DNA from: Liolophura sinensis
Lineage: Eukaryota; Mollusca; Polyplacophora; Chitonida; Chitonidae
Direction of reading: 5' to 3'
NCBI RefSeq assembly: GCF_032854445.1
Contig: NC_088302.1
Span: forward strand, 15,373,338 to 15,437,337
DNA length: 64,000 nt
The notes under the pieces are model-generated. The model did no database searches. It was not told the DNA's origin and saw only the letters and a list, made by a program, of their open reading frames with translations. The translations under genes and the position numbers were made by a program. Each line of letters starts with the position of its first letter. Positions within the stretch are counted from its first letter, which is position 1. Below are positions 35,301-44,575 of this stretch, one piece after another.

Positions 35301-38300
35301 TATTTTCTACATAAATAGATCTCCGTGTGAGTGGAGCAGATCGCTACGAATGTCGACCGTGGTCAGTGTACGGAATGGATAAACCGATTAACTTCATTGG
35401 ATGTTACATAAAATCTAATTTCAACTTAACTTGGGCGGAAGGGAGGGATTTCTGTTCAAACAACGGAGGATATCTCTTCATGCCATCCGAAATCTACGAG
35501 ATAACAATATACCAGGGCGAGTATGACTGTGTTTTTATTGGTCTCATCTGGGATTCTGTCGTTGGTTGGAAATGGCTTAATGGTGAGTTTGGCTAGATAT
35601 GGAGTTTAGGTGAAAGTAGTCTGATGGACAATTTGGTCAAGTATGCCTTGATGGTGAGCTTGGTTGGATCTTGTTAGCTGGTGCGGGAAATAATTACCTC
35701 CGTCTCGGAAATAAAATATATCTGTGTTCTCTGATAATTGGAATCGGCTAGATGGTAATTTTAGATGAAAGCGTGCAAATGTGGCGAGATGGTGAGTTTG
35801 TGAGGAAGAGGTTAGGTCATGAGTTTGGTTTTAAGTAGCTAAGGTTGAGTTTTTCTGAAAGTGAAACAATAGTGAGTTCGACCTAAAATTGCTAGATGTT
35901 TGGCTGGATGTATATGGATGGTAAGTTTCACTTAAACTTACCAGAAGGTGAGTGGCGAGTACGAATGTGTGCAATCTTTTTATCACAGATTTTGCAAACT
36001 GAACGCCAAAGCACAAAAAATAGGCGGAACAGTTGTCAAAAGTACCTGTGCGTAAGAGTAATGAAGCAAACCCTCAGTTGGTACATGAAACATAAAAGTC
36101 TTTTTACTGGACTGGTCCAGTCTCTATATCATAAATTTTGTCCCAGTGAAAATAAGAATGATGCTACAATTTTCAAAACGATTGAAAAATTCTTTCATCG
36201 GCACAAAATTTAGCAGGTATAGTAAGATCAAAATACTAGCCCAAATATTCAAGTAGCCTCATGTTTAACCGTCCAAGTATGAAACGACACGTTCAGCGGT
36301 GCTAACGATGTGATATTAAGTCTGTCAAATATTGTCTGATGGCTTAAACTTTCAAACTTGCGTTACCGTAACAGTTTTGCAGCTTTAAAGGAAAGGGTCT
36401 CTAAAAATCGAAGTAAGAATCATGAAGTAGACCACTACTGAAATGAAAATATTTTGACGTAAAGTTTTCAGTGGGTTTTATGATAAACCTTACTTCATAT
36501 TTTAGCTTTCGTTTACCTTAATGTTGTGTTAATATTAGGAAAAGGTTTTACATGGTTATTTACCCACAATTAAACAGATATAGTGTGATTTCGAAGAAAT
36601 CAATGCCTTAAAGAAGGTAGGCCTAACATTAGTATATGACCTACAGCTCCATCCTGTGGTGAGTAAAGGTAGATAAAGATCCCATGTTTTCCCCCAAGCC
36701 AACGTGGACTAATCTGACACAATTTTAAATGATATCTTAAATGGGTTCTTTGACCTGACGAAGAAAAGAGTAAACTTCTAATAAGTGTTATTTGAAAACA
36801 AACTCGCAAACAGTGCGAAAGTGAGATGGTCCCTAATTGGTTTATTCTAGCCTGACATAGCCATTTGCCTCTTTCCTTACATGCTAAGGGGAGTCACCAG
36901 CCGAGGAGAAGTGGGATGAACGTCCCGTGCGTCCAGTGAACAACTCTTCGCTCCCTTGTGCGACAATTTGCCAAGCACTACATCACAAACATACTGGAAT
37001 GCACAAGTTCTGGTGGTCTACACGATCGTGTGAAGAAAAAATGGAATTCATATGTGAATACGGTCAGTAGCCTTCAAAGGCAAAGAAAAAAACACAAACC
37101 CTAAAAACAGAATTTAGGAAAATTACAGCACACAAAGGAAAGACACTTTGCCTCTTATAACCAGGACTTCCCTGTCTCACCTAACGACATTTAGTAAGTA
37201 AGAGACAAACTTTTCCAAGTGTAAGATAGAAATGTTAACCAGGATTCTCGGTTAGTAGACATGTGACCTCCAGCGAACTACAGCTATGGCGAATTAGTTA
37301 TTTATTTATTTGATTGGTGTTCTATGCCATAGTCAAAAATATTTCACTTATACGACGGCCGACAGCATTATGGTGGAGACCTATGATCATCCGCAGGTTG
37401 CTGCAAAACCTTCCCACTTATGGCCAGAGTGGAAACCTGAAAGCCAGCAGAAGCTGGATTTGAACTCACAGCGAACACATTGGTGAGAGGCTTCAGGGCC
37501 ATTACGCTGCGTTAGCCCGCTAACCAACTGAGCCACGGAGGCCCCAACTAAAATGTATTGTATACTAGATGAATGATCACTAAACCTGAAAATAGTGCGA
37601 TTTTTTAAAAGAATTTTTCCATAGGAGTAAAATCCTTTGAACATATCATATTCAACGGTGGCCTGATTTAGCAAAGTAGGGGGAATCAGTGATATGACAT
37701 GGTTATGTTTTACTTTAGATCATTTCAGGTTCCATTCGGTAAGTGCACTCATAAATCTGTATGTATATGTATTTTGAAAGATGAAATCTAGTAGTCTATG
37801 TTAGTTAAGTGGCAGAAACACGATTTGACGCCACTGCTTCCAATATTGTCAGAAAAGGCCACCGTAGGATCCAAAATTTCAAATGCATTTTACCAGGTTA
37901 AAAAAATTCTAAGAGAAATAAATCGGACTATTTCTATGGACAGTACTTAATCGTCTTTCATGCGTCCTCCATATGCTTCACTTCAGTGTTTTTTGTTTGT
38001 TTTGTTTTTGTTTTTGTTTTGTTTTTTTTGCCGCTAACCTTTAGCGCTTGCTTTTAACTTTTCACAATTTTCAGCTTTAGTCTCATTATTTTGAAACTCG
38101 TGATATTTCGCTATGTATGACTTGGTTATTACGTGAAATAATTGACATTTTAATTGGATAAGATTATGTTTCATACCATTTATTCACAACATAAACTGTC
38201 ATATACTTTGTTTAGTTAAAGGCCTGCCCTCATTAGTTTCATTTTTACACAGATCCAACCTCTGTCGGACCGGAGCGTCCAGAGATGAAACCCTTACCTT

Positions 38301-38749
38301 CCTCACAGAAACCAAGAACAATTGGTAAGAATGCCGCTTCTTTCTATTCAGCAATTTTCGCTGCTCTGAAAGATTTGTCTTCATTGCTGAAGGATTTATT
38401 CTTCGTTTCGATTTTTATGGCGTCTGTCATTACTAGTATACAGATGCACTTTAGCTTTATTTATACGTTGAATAAGACATATTAATTTTACTTATCTTAC
38501 ATGTCTTATTTCTCACCAGGCTTTAGGACAGAAACTCTCACCCGAGTTATCGCTAATCCGGATATGGAAACCAAGACATTCTCCACTACCCTGTGTGCAC
38601 GGGAATGCCATAAACATCTAAATCCCTGCGCTCTTCTAAGTCACAACACACTGACAGAAACCTGTTTAGGTTTTACTTCAATGGACGTTATGGCTGGGCG
38701 AAAAACTGGACAAAAAGGCTGGACAACCCTCGTAGCGCTCATTGAATGA
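32277..38749 (+). CDS. Secreted CTLD-PAN protein, copy B (five exons, about 264 aa)
   Basis: Exons 32277-32343, 35319-35582, 36901-37062, 38253-38324, 38520-38749, all joined in phase 1. Domain order: signal peptide, C-type lectin-like domain, short Pro-rich linker, PAN/apple-like domain. The product should be secreted; CTLDs bind glycans or proteins and PAN domains bind proteins or sugars, so a role in recognition, mucus or matrix is plausible but is inference. The CTLD keeps the structural marks (WAEGRDFC, GLIWDSVVGWKW, C-x7-FICEY) but has neither EPN/QPD nor WND, so classical Ca2+-dependent sugar binding is unlikely. Copies A and C flank it. Possible polyadenylation signal attaaa near 38806. 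Confidence 0.85.
34338..34794. mobile_element. TIR element 'R3', copy C (about 457 bp)
   Basis: Left end GGCCTCAGACCCCCATTA; right end complement GGACACAGATCCCCATTA; TA dinucleotide directly outside both ends (aaTA / TAat), as for Tc1/mariner-type target duplications. It lies in intron 1 of copy B and has no coding capacity. Confidence 0.85.
35319..35582 (+). CDS. Copy B exon 2: N-terminal two thirds of the CTLD
   Basis: Acceptor ctacataaatag, donor GTGAGT, phase 1 at both ends, 264 nt. Encodes YECRPWSVYGMD, CYIKSNFNLTWAEGRDFCSN (the WAEGRDFC helix of CTLDs), DCVFIGLIWDSVVGWKWLNG. Cysteines are in the positions expected for a long-form CTLD. Confidence 0.88.
35583..35990 (+). repeat. Degenerate 27-bp junction array (copy B)
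   Basis: Follows the exon 2 donor directly. Recognisable 27-bp units include ggacaatttggtcaagtatg plus ccttgat and ggtgagcttggttggatctt plus gttagct, then later units (gatggtaattttag, gatggtgagtttgtgagg, atggtaagtttc). More eroded than in copies A and C. Confidence 0.7.
36040..36130 (+). pseudogene. Possible decayed CTLD exon relic
   Basis: The string KHKSLFTGLVQS (about 36087-36122) resembles YNCVFTGLIWNS of the first CTLD exon, within intron 2 of copy B. The rest cannot be aligned, so this could be coincidence. Confidence 0.3.
36901..37062 (+). CDS. Copy B exon 3: C-terminal third of the CTLD
   Basis: Acceptor gagtcaccag; donor GTCAGT after GAATACG (phase 1). Encodes EEKWDERPVRPVNNSSLPC, then FWWSTRSCEEKMEFICEYG. 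This completes the CTLD with its last two cysteines. The usual WND is WST. The apparent stop just beyond (CAG TAG) lies in the intron. Confidence 0.82.
37085..37300 (+). repeat. Block duplicated from / to 17558-17782
   Basis: Same order of words as at 17558-17782 ('cctaaaaacagaatttagga', 'ttagtaagtaagagacaaac', 'tcggttagtagacatgtgac'). It lies directly after the CTLD of copy B and marks the repeating unit of the cluster. Confidence 0.85.
37301..37545 (-). mobile_element. SINE, full length
   Basis: Tail, core and head are all present in - orientation; the head reads, as complement, GGCCTCCGTGGCTCAGTTGG with a box A-like TGGCTCAGTTGG and, further in, box B-like GAGTTCAAATCC. It lies in intron 3 of copy B. 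Confidence 0.92.
38253..38324 (+). CDS. Copy B exon 4: Pro/Lys-rich linker
   Basis: Acceptor atttttacacag, donor GTAAGA, 72 nt, phase 1 in and out. Encodes PTSVGPERPEMKPLPSSQKP and RTIG, a flexible spacer between CTLD and PAN. No counterpart was found in copy A. Confidence 0.65.
38520..38749 (+). CDS. Copy B exon 5: PAN/apple-like domain and stop
   Basis: Acceptor ttatttctcaccag, phase 1. FRTETLTRVIANPDMETKTF, CARECHKHLNPC, ALLSHNTLTETCLGF, ending GWTTLVALIE and TGA. Four cysteines with PAN-like spacing; alignable with copy A throughout. Confidence 0.8.
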
Positions 38750-39036
38750 ATGATTGATGTTGGCACCAAGAATACGTATACTATACACGGTTTTGTACGG
38801 AAATTAAAAACAATTTTGGTTTGAAGTGAAAAGAAATCACACTTAATATCTGTTAAAAGGAATCACCATGTACATGTAGGTCAAAAAGAAAACAGCTTTT
38901 CGATTCGTCCAAGCTTTGTTTTCTGTTGTTCATTCCTAGCCCATATCCCTCATGCTTTCCTCGCCGAAGAATTGGTTATGCTAACATTGCATTTAATAGA
39001 TGAGACAGTGATATTCACAGTCGCCTAGTCGTCAAC

Positions 39037-39082
39037 ATGGTGTTATTTCGTTTATCTGTACTGATTGTGTCCTTGTTATCAG
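39037..39082 (+). CDS. Copy C exon 1: possible signal peptide
   Basis: MVLFRLSVLIVSLLS then G at a phase-1 GT (ag|gtttgg), like exon 1 of copy B. The donor is weak. It lies about 290 bp after the end of copy B and 2.3 kb before a CTLD remnant, as expected for the first exon of a third copy. Confidence 0.4.
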
Positions 39083-39394
39083 GTTTGGTAGAACAAAATA
39101 TCCAGTGATATGAGAAAATTCACATTCACGCCTGACCCCTCTAGACAAGCGGATTTCACTGAATAGTTGTATAGATATACCAACTAGCACACTTTCGTCA
39201 CTGCTCTGGCTTTACTATCTTTGCTGAAGTCTTTATACTGCATTCCTGCTGGTATGCTGCAAATCCCCGAGGCCTTTCCCCTTTCGATTGTTTTCATGTA
39301 TCTGTTTGTTATATGTTATGCCAACACAGCATTATGGGTAATTCTATATAGCATTGAGGTATAATAAATTGCCATTAATATCTCCTTTACATAA

Positions 39395-39600
39395 ATCTGT
39401 ATGCTTTACCCATGGTGCGAGGTGTTATTCTACAAGAACTTCTACATGAACGGTGAGAATAAAACCCTAATTGAAGTAAATTGACAAGAAACCGGATTTC
39501 GCCTGATTTGCTTACTGTCACACTGTTGTTGCATCTCTGAGTTTATTGTCCACGCTGAAGTCTTTTAGCACATAGATTATCTTGGTGAATTGGCAAACCC
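39395..39600 (+). repeat. Dispersed repeat R5, copy
   Basis: Contains 'acatgaacggtgagaataaa', 'ctgtcacactgttgttgcat' and 'cacgctgaagtctttt'. Related sequence occurs at about 39150-39245, 51070-51150, 53075-53165, 58200-58400, 60040-60240 and 61090-61200, mostly inside the introns of channel 2. Confidence 0.6.
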
Positions 39601-40614
39601 CTGTTCATTTTGATTATTTTAACGTGACCGTTTATTATATGGGTTGACTACGCAACATTCTGAAAAAAAAAAAAACAGAAAAGTAACATCCTAAAATATT
39701 GCTATTAATAATAGGAAAAGTCTAGTACGTCTCAAAATATTAAATTAGGCCATGGTTGGATATGGCCTAGCGTATGTTTTCATGTGTCCTAAAGGATAGT
39801 AGCCACATTTATAATTTAGGCCGCCATTCAACACGATTCCAACCAGTCCAACCTCCACATTACCCAGAACCTTGTTGGAAGGCAACATAGATGTAAACAT
39901 GAGCTGTTTAAATTTTTTTTGTAAATATTTTAGTGAAATTCGATGAGGTGTACAAATTGTTCTCCCCTTTCAACGACCGCATACCCGTGCTTACATGGAT
40001 ACTAATATATTAATAACGACTCAACCCTTGACATTAAAAGACCGGATGGCATGGGAAAATGTAACAAAGCAGTGCACTAGCTTTATACATGACCCAAGCC
40101 AACTTTACAGTCCATTTTTCTTACCAGTTTAGTCGACCTTCCTCAACAGTTCAGGGGACTTTCACGAAGTTGATTGTAAATCACTAATACCACCGTCATA
40201 GTCCTAACTTTAAAATCGATACTATCTTGCACGAAGGGCTTGTAAGCTACGATGGTCGATAGCTTACAGTTCAATCGACTCTACCCTGTTGTAAATATTT
40301 ACCATCTCCCCAAACTTAAGATTAAGTTCAAATAGCAAAATCTGCTTTTGGCCCTACTTTAGTCTTTTGATGAAACAAAAAGTATAAATTGCATCACTCC
40401 AATTTTTCACACACATATTCTTCAGTAATTGTGATTCATTTTCAAGTAAGTTTTACTTGCTTTTCTGGATGAAACAATTTACACCTCACTTCTGCACTAA
40501 AATGGGATGATTCCTTTGTACAGGCTAGGTGGCCTTTTCTGTTCAGTAGTAAACTCAACTGTAGAGTTTACAATTGTTGATGGGATCTTTTAGTACAAGC
40601 GGGCCTTGTTGATC
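39601..40614. other. Spacer / presumed intron of copy C
   Basis: No exon or named repeat was identified; an A run lies near 39663. Confidence 0.35.
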
Positions 40615-40812
40615 TTCTTCAACAGCCCAGTTGACTTTCCCTATCTGTTGAGTTGACCCTTCAGTACAGTCCAGTTGAACTTTCCTTACAATTATGTTGA
40701 CTTTCCATTGGCGTTTAGTTGACCTTTCCTAACAGTTAAGTTGACCTCTCCTAACAATTCAGTTAACCTTTCCTAACAGTTTAGTTGACCTTCCCAAACA
40801 GTTCAGTTGATC
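40615..40812. repeat. Minisatellite, 22-bp period
   Basis: Unit 'gttgacctttcctaacagtt' plus two bases. The last four units keep an exact 22-bp step; earlier ones are more diverged. Confidence 0.85.
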
Positions 40813-41042
40813 TTGACTGCGTTCAGTGTTCAGTTCCCGATTCGACCCCACACCTGCAGCAGCACGCATAACTCCCCGCATCTAATAACAACGCTTCACC
40901 GTTTCAACATAATCCGAAATCTCAAGAGAAAATTACGCATGCTCAAGAAAATCTCTTAGTCAAGATGGGTGTCAATGAATCAGCTGGGTTTTCCTGTGCA
41001 AAAGTTTCGTTGGTCAGACCAGCAGTTCCATATCCACAGGAG

Positions 41043-41110
41043 TGACGTGATGGCCACCGAATCACGTGATGGCCGAGTAATCACTTGATGGCCAGAGAAT
41101 CACGTGATGG
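41043..41110. repeat. Four tandem short units containing CACGTG
   Basis: Four copies of a unit of about 18 bp, 'aatcacgtgatggccgag'-like. Two keep the palindrome CACGTG (E-box core), one has CACTTG and one GACGTG. Confidence 0.75.
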
Positions 41111-41211
41111 CGGGGTCATTACAGTAACACCTACTGTACCACACGAGAATACTCTACCCAGAAGACGGGTAGCAGACCCGCACTGCTCAAGGCCATATCA
41201 TCTAAAGGTTT

Positions 41212-41350
41212 ACTTATTTATTTATTCGATTAGTGTTTTATGCCGTACCCGTGGTGATTCCACTTATGTCAGCATTATGGTGACAAAGCCTGGGGGAAAC
41301 CGAAGACCATCTGCAGGTTCCTGCCAGGCCTTCACCCAGACCCAGACGTA
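41212..41350 (-). mobile_element. SINE, 5'-truncated, inserted beside the CTLD remnant of copy C
   Basis: (ATTT)n, 'gattagtgttttatgccgta', the core and 'ccatctgcaggttcctgcca'. The CTLD-coding sequence resumes about 25 bp beyond its end, so the upstream part of the exon has been displaced or lost. Confidence 0.82.
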
Positions 41351-41376
41351 TGAGAGTACCTTTCACCATTAGCAGT

Positions 41377-41434
41377 CAATGTCTTTTCATTGGTCTCGTC
41401 TGGAATTCTTTCCTGGGTTGGAAATGGGGTGATG
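41377..41434 (+). pseudogene. Copy C: 3' end of CTLD exon 1
   Basis: Encodes QCLFIGLVWNSFLGWKWGDG, ending at GTGAGT in phase 1, colinear with the end of exon 1 in copies A and B. The upstream CTLD codons are absent. It keeps the consensus-like W-x-W-x-D-G. Confidence 0.75.
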
Positions 41435-42145
41435 GTGAGTTTGTACAGTAGGAAATGGCTGGAAGTTGAATTTGGCCTCTAGTGGCTAGATTGTGAGCTT
41501 AGCTGGAAGTGGTTACACGTACATGGTAAATTTGACTGCAGGTGGCTGGATGGTGAACGAATGAATAAATGCTTGGTTTTCAACGTCATACTTAACAATT
41601 TTTCAGTCATATGGGAAGTAATTGGGTGTGTGTACATGTAGCGCGTCTTCCTGTGGCAGGACGAGTCCCTGTCGCCAAAGTACTGCCGCCACTGATGTAC
41701 CAAAGACATCAAACACCAAGTCACTTTTTCCTGACACCAACCACCACCCATCTTTCCTTGCTCTAACCTCTCAGTGCTGAACGCCAAGCGAGGTAGCAAC
41801 AAGTATTGTTTTTAAAGTCTTTGGTGTGACTCGACCCGGGTTTGAGGCTGGATGGTGAGTTTGGCTGGAATTTGTTAGACGGTAAGTTTGATTGGACATA
41901 GCTAAAGGGACAGTTTGGTTCGATTTAGTTAGATGGTGAGTGTCGCAAGAATTGAGTGGATGGCGAGTTTGTCTACAGTTGGCTTGATGATGAATTTGAT
42001 TGGAAGTGGCTAAATGGTGATTTTGGCTGGAAGTGGGTGGATGATGAATTTCACTGGAAGTGGTAATATGGTGTTTTTAGCCGGTAGTGACTATATGGTG
42101 ACTTAGCTGAAAGTGGCTATATGGGGATTTTGACTGGATGTCCAA
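41435..42145 (+). repeat. 27-bp junction array (copy C), about 15 units, interrupted by R2
   Basis: From 41841 nine consecutive units are exactly 27 bp long and begin ggtgag, ggtaag, ggacag, ggtgag, ggcgag, gatgaa, ggtgat, gatgaa, ggtgtt; a 26-bp unit and a partial unit follow. Read in the exon frame, the unit gives G-E-F-G-W-K-W-L-D with decay. The R2 copy at 41560-41835 splits the array. Confidence 0.9.
41560..41835 (+). repeat. Dispersed repeat R2, longest copy
   Basis: 'cttaacaatttttcagtcat', 'gtcgccaaagtactgccgcc', 'tttccttgctctaacctctc', 'agtgctgaacgccaagcgag', 'ctcgacccgggtttga'. Inserted within the 27-bp array of copy C. Confidence 0.8.
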
Positions 42146-42234
42146 AAGTGTAAGCAATTTCAAATATGACAGTGTCAGAAACAGTTAAGTCGTATACAGT
42201 AAAGTCGGTAGCAGTTTAGGTAACTGGTCAAAAA

Positions 42235-42350
42235 ATGTTGACCTCCGCCCAATACCCAGCATGCAGCTCTTTTTTAAAATAATTATGACGTCACGCGAAA
42301 GTACGAGTTCTTGGCATAAAACTGAGCTTGCATGTGTTGTTACGTGGCGA
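42235..42350 (+). repeat. Arm of the 6.2-kb type TIR element
   Basis: 'acccagcatgcagctctttt', 'aataattatgacgtcac' and 'gagttcttggc' match 6655-6725. Only one arm is present. Confidence 0.65.
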
Positions 42351-43399
42351 GTGGCTAAAACAAACAGACTATAATACACTGAAGACCATGCACTACATCT
42401 TGGGAGCAGGCCGTGGCAGATTGGTTAAAAACTGACCGTTCCAACGCTTGGTTTCTATCCCAAGAGTGGGACACAAACGGAAATCCCAGGAATCCCGCAA
42501 GTTTATATTTACAGGATTTTTATTGTCAAAGCCAGCTTCAATTTGTCACCTACAGATAGAACATGTCCACGCCATATGAAGAATCAATACATAAATGAGC
42601 AATTACTGAGCATACAAAAGCATTTAAAATACATGAAGTTAAATAAAATATTTCCACGGTTTAACCGTGCACATCAACAGAGCCAGGTGTAGCAAATATA
42701 TTTACATTAGCATATATATATATATATATCTGAGAAACGTTGCTTAATTAGGGGCCATATATACAATAATAATAATAAATAGCACAAGTCACATAGTTAT
42801 ATGGTCCCTTATTTTCATCGTTCACCGTACACGCAGTACCCCGCGTCCATAACACAGCTGTATATATTTAATGTTACCAGTATTGTCGTGATATGTAGAC
42901 TGTTCAGAGCCAGTCAATGAATTCGCAAGTTCAAACTTCCAGGAGGTATGGCGCTATTTTATTAATTCATAGTTCCTTTGTTTCAGCAGGTATATCCATT
43001 TACACGTCTTTAGCGAGTCTCTTCAAAGGAAAGTCCTATTTACAGTTATACATAGACTGTGTACAAAGGAAACGCATTGCATGTTACATTCATCACTGTT
43101 AGTAATCGCAAATTTTGCGCTCTGTATGAGGAAACAGGTCAGTTTCAGGCCTTCTGGGCGACTGACCAATCAGGGGAGGTAAACAAAGAATAGTCTGCCC
43201 ACACCATTCCTCCAAGAAAAGTTACCCCATTTAATAATCCCTTTAATCAGGGATGCAATCGTTTCTGTCGTGGCACAGCCGCAATGTTACTAATTGCGTG
43301 AACATATATGTTCTACAGAAATTGTGTTCTTCATAGCTGTACGCTCCGTTGTAATTGTCATGAATACGCCAGACAGTTGATCGTACGTGGGATGATATG
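42351..43399. other. Spacer, no gene recognised
   Basis: AT-rich, with an (AT)n run at about 42713-42730. No supported exon. Confidence 0.35.
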
Positions 43400-43535
43400 T
43401 CAGGAACCTGCAGATGTTCGTGGCTTTCCTCCCGGCTCTGCCCGGTTTCCTCCCACAACAATGCTGCCTACCGTCCTATGAGTGAAATACTTTTGATTAC
43501 CGAGTAAAACACCAACCAAATAAATAAATAATGCA
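43400..43535 (+). mobile_element. SINE, 5'-truncated and diverged
   Basis: 'caggaacctgcagatgttcg', 'ctgcccggtttcctcccaca', 'gagtaaaacaccaaccaaat' and the AAAT tail. Confidence 0.85.
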
Positions 43536-44447
43536 TTCAAACAGTTGAACGTTCCTGTAATTCCAAAGTTTGTGACTTTGTCAACTTTAACTAAACTTTT
43601 CAGATGTTTAAAGTCCGCATCACAATAACGAGGAGAGTTTGGACGAAATTATATAGCGAAACTTCTCTCAAATTCTGATTACAAATTCCTGGCTATTCAA
43701 CTGCAAAATTTTAAACTAGTTGCGAGTCGATTTATTTTTGAAACATGTGAGGGCGTATAATTTTATCGATCAAATGTTATGTAGGCCTACCACTGAACGC
43801 GAGATTGCAATTGCGATTTGTAGTCATTTACCTTGACAACTAGCCAACTATGCACTTTCCACATGTATTTAGCAATTGCACGGTATATCCTCTGACCGGA
43901 ATGAAATGATACTGCTGTCATTTGGTGGCCGGATCCGCAATATCCGGTTAGGTTGTAACTCACGTCACATCTGATGCGCTTCCGGTTGCCACATGGTGAG
44001 CTTAATATCTGTAGGACAGAAAGACGTCTTGGCAACCTAACTGGCGAGTATTTGTTCAACCACTGTCAGAAATCCAGACAATTTGTGTCACTGAGGCCTC
44101 TCGGACCTAAGATAACTTCTGTAACCTTGGGTCAGAAACGGTATTGTTTGGTGCAACTTTTAATTGTGTGATCTTATTAACACACTCTAACCCACGGCGC
44201 TGGAGCTGCATGTTGTTCCGGTGGCTACCCCCGTTGTTTGTACTGTCGGAAGAGAGTCTGTTTACATCCTCCATGTTAAACTTTGTTAAATATTAGACTC
44301 CACATGGACAACTTGACGTCCAAAACTCTTAGACGACGGTTCCCGCCGGCAACAGCGAGTCCATTATTCCGAGAAAGTGTATTTTTTCGGCAGTAGTCTG
44401 TACGCTGCATCTTCATATCTGTCTGAGTACAGAACTTCACAGTAACC

Positions 44448-44575
44448 TCATAAATTCACGTCCATGCGCTTTTGGTTGCCTTTGCAAAACATAGTTCCGC
44501 AGAGGAAGTCGATAATCTCGAACAAAGTAAAGGCACTGATTCCAATGTAGAGGGCCAATGTCCCGCCAATATCGC
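44448..44575 (-). CDS. Channel 2 terminal exon: TM2, G-I-S filter, short cytoplasmic tail
   Basis: Acceptor (complement) gtatgtctttccag. Encodes DIGGTLALYIGISAFTLFEI, IDFLCG and a basic tail (CKGNQKRMDVNL) to TGA. It keeps the acidic residue after G-x-S that channel 1 lacks. Ala in LALY is at the degenerin site. Confidence 0.93.

Noticed and set aside
37500-37545. tRNA gene
   Set aside because: The box A/B-bearing sequence is the head of a SINE with core and tail attached, not an isolated tRNA with a foldable acceptor stem.
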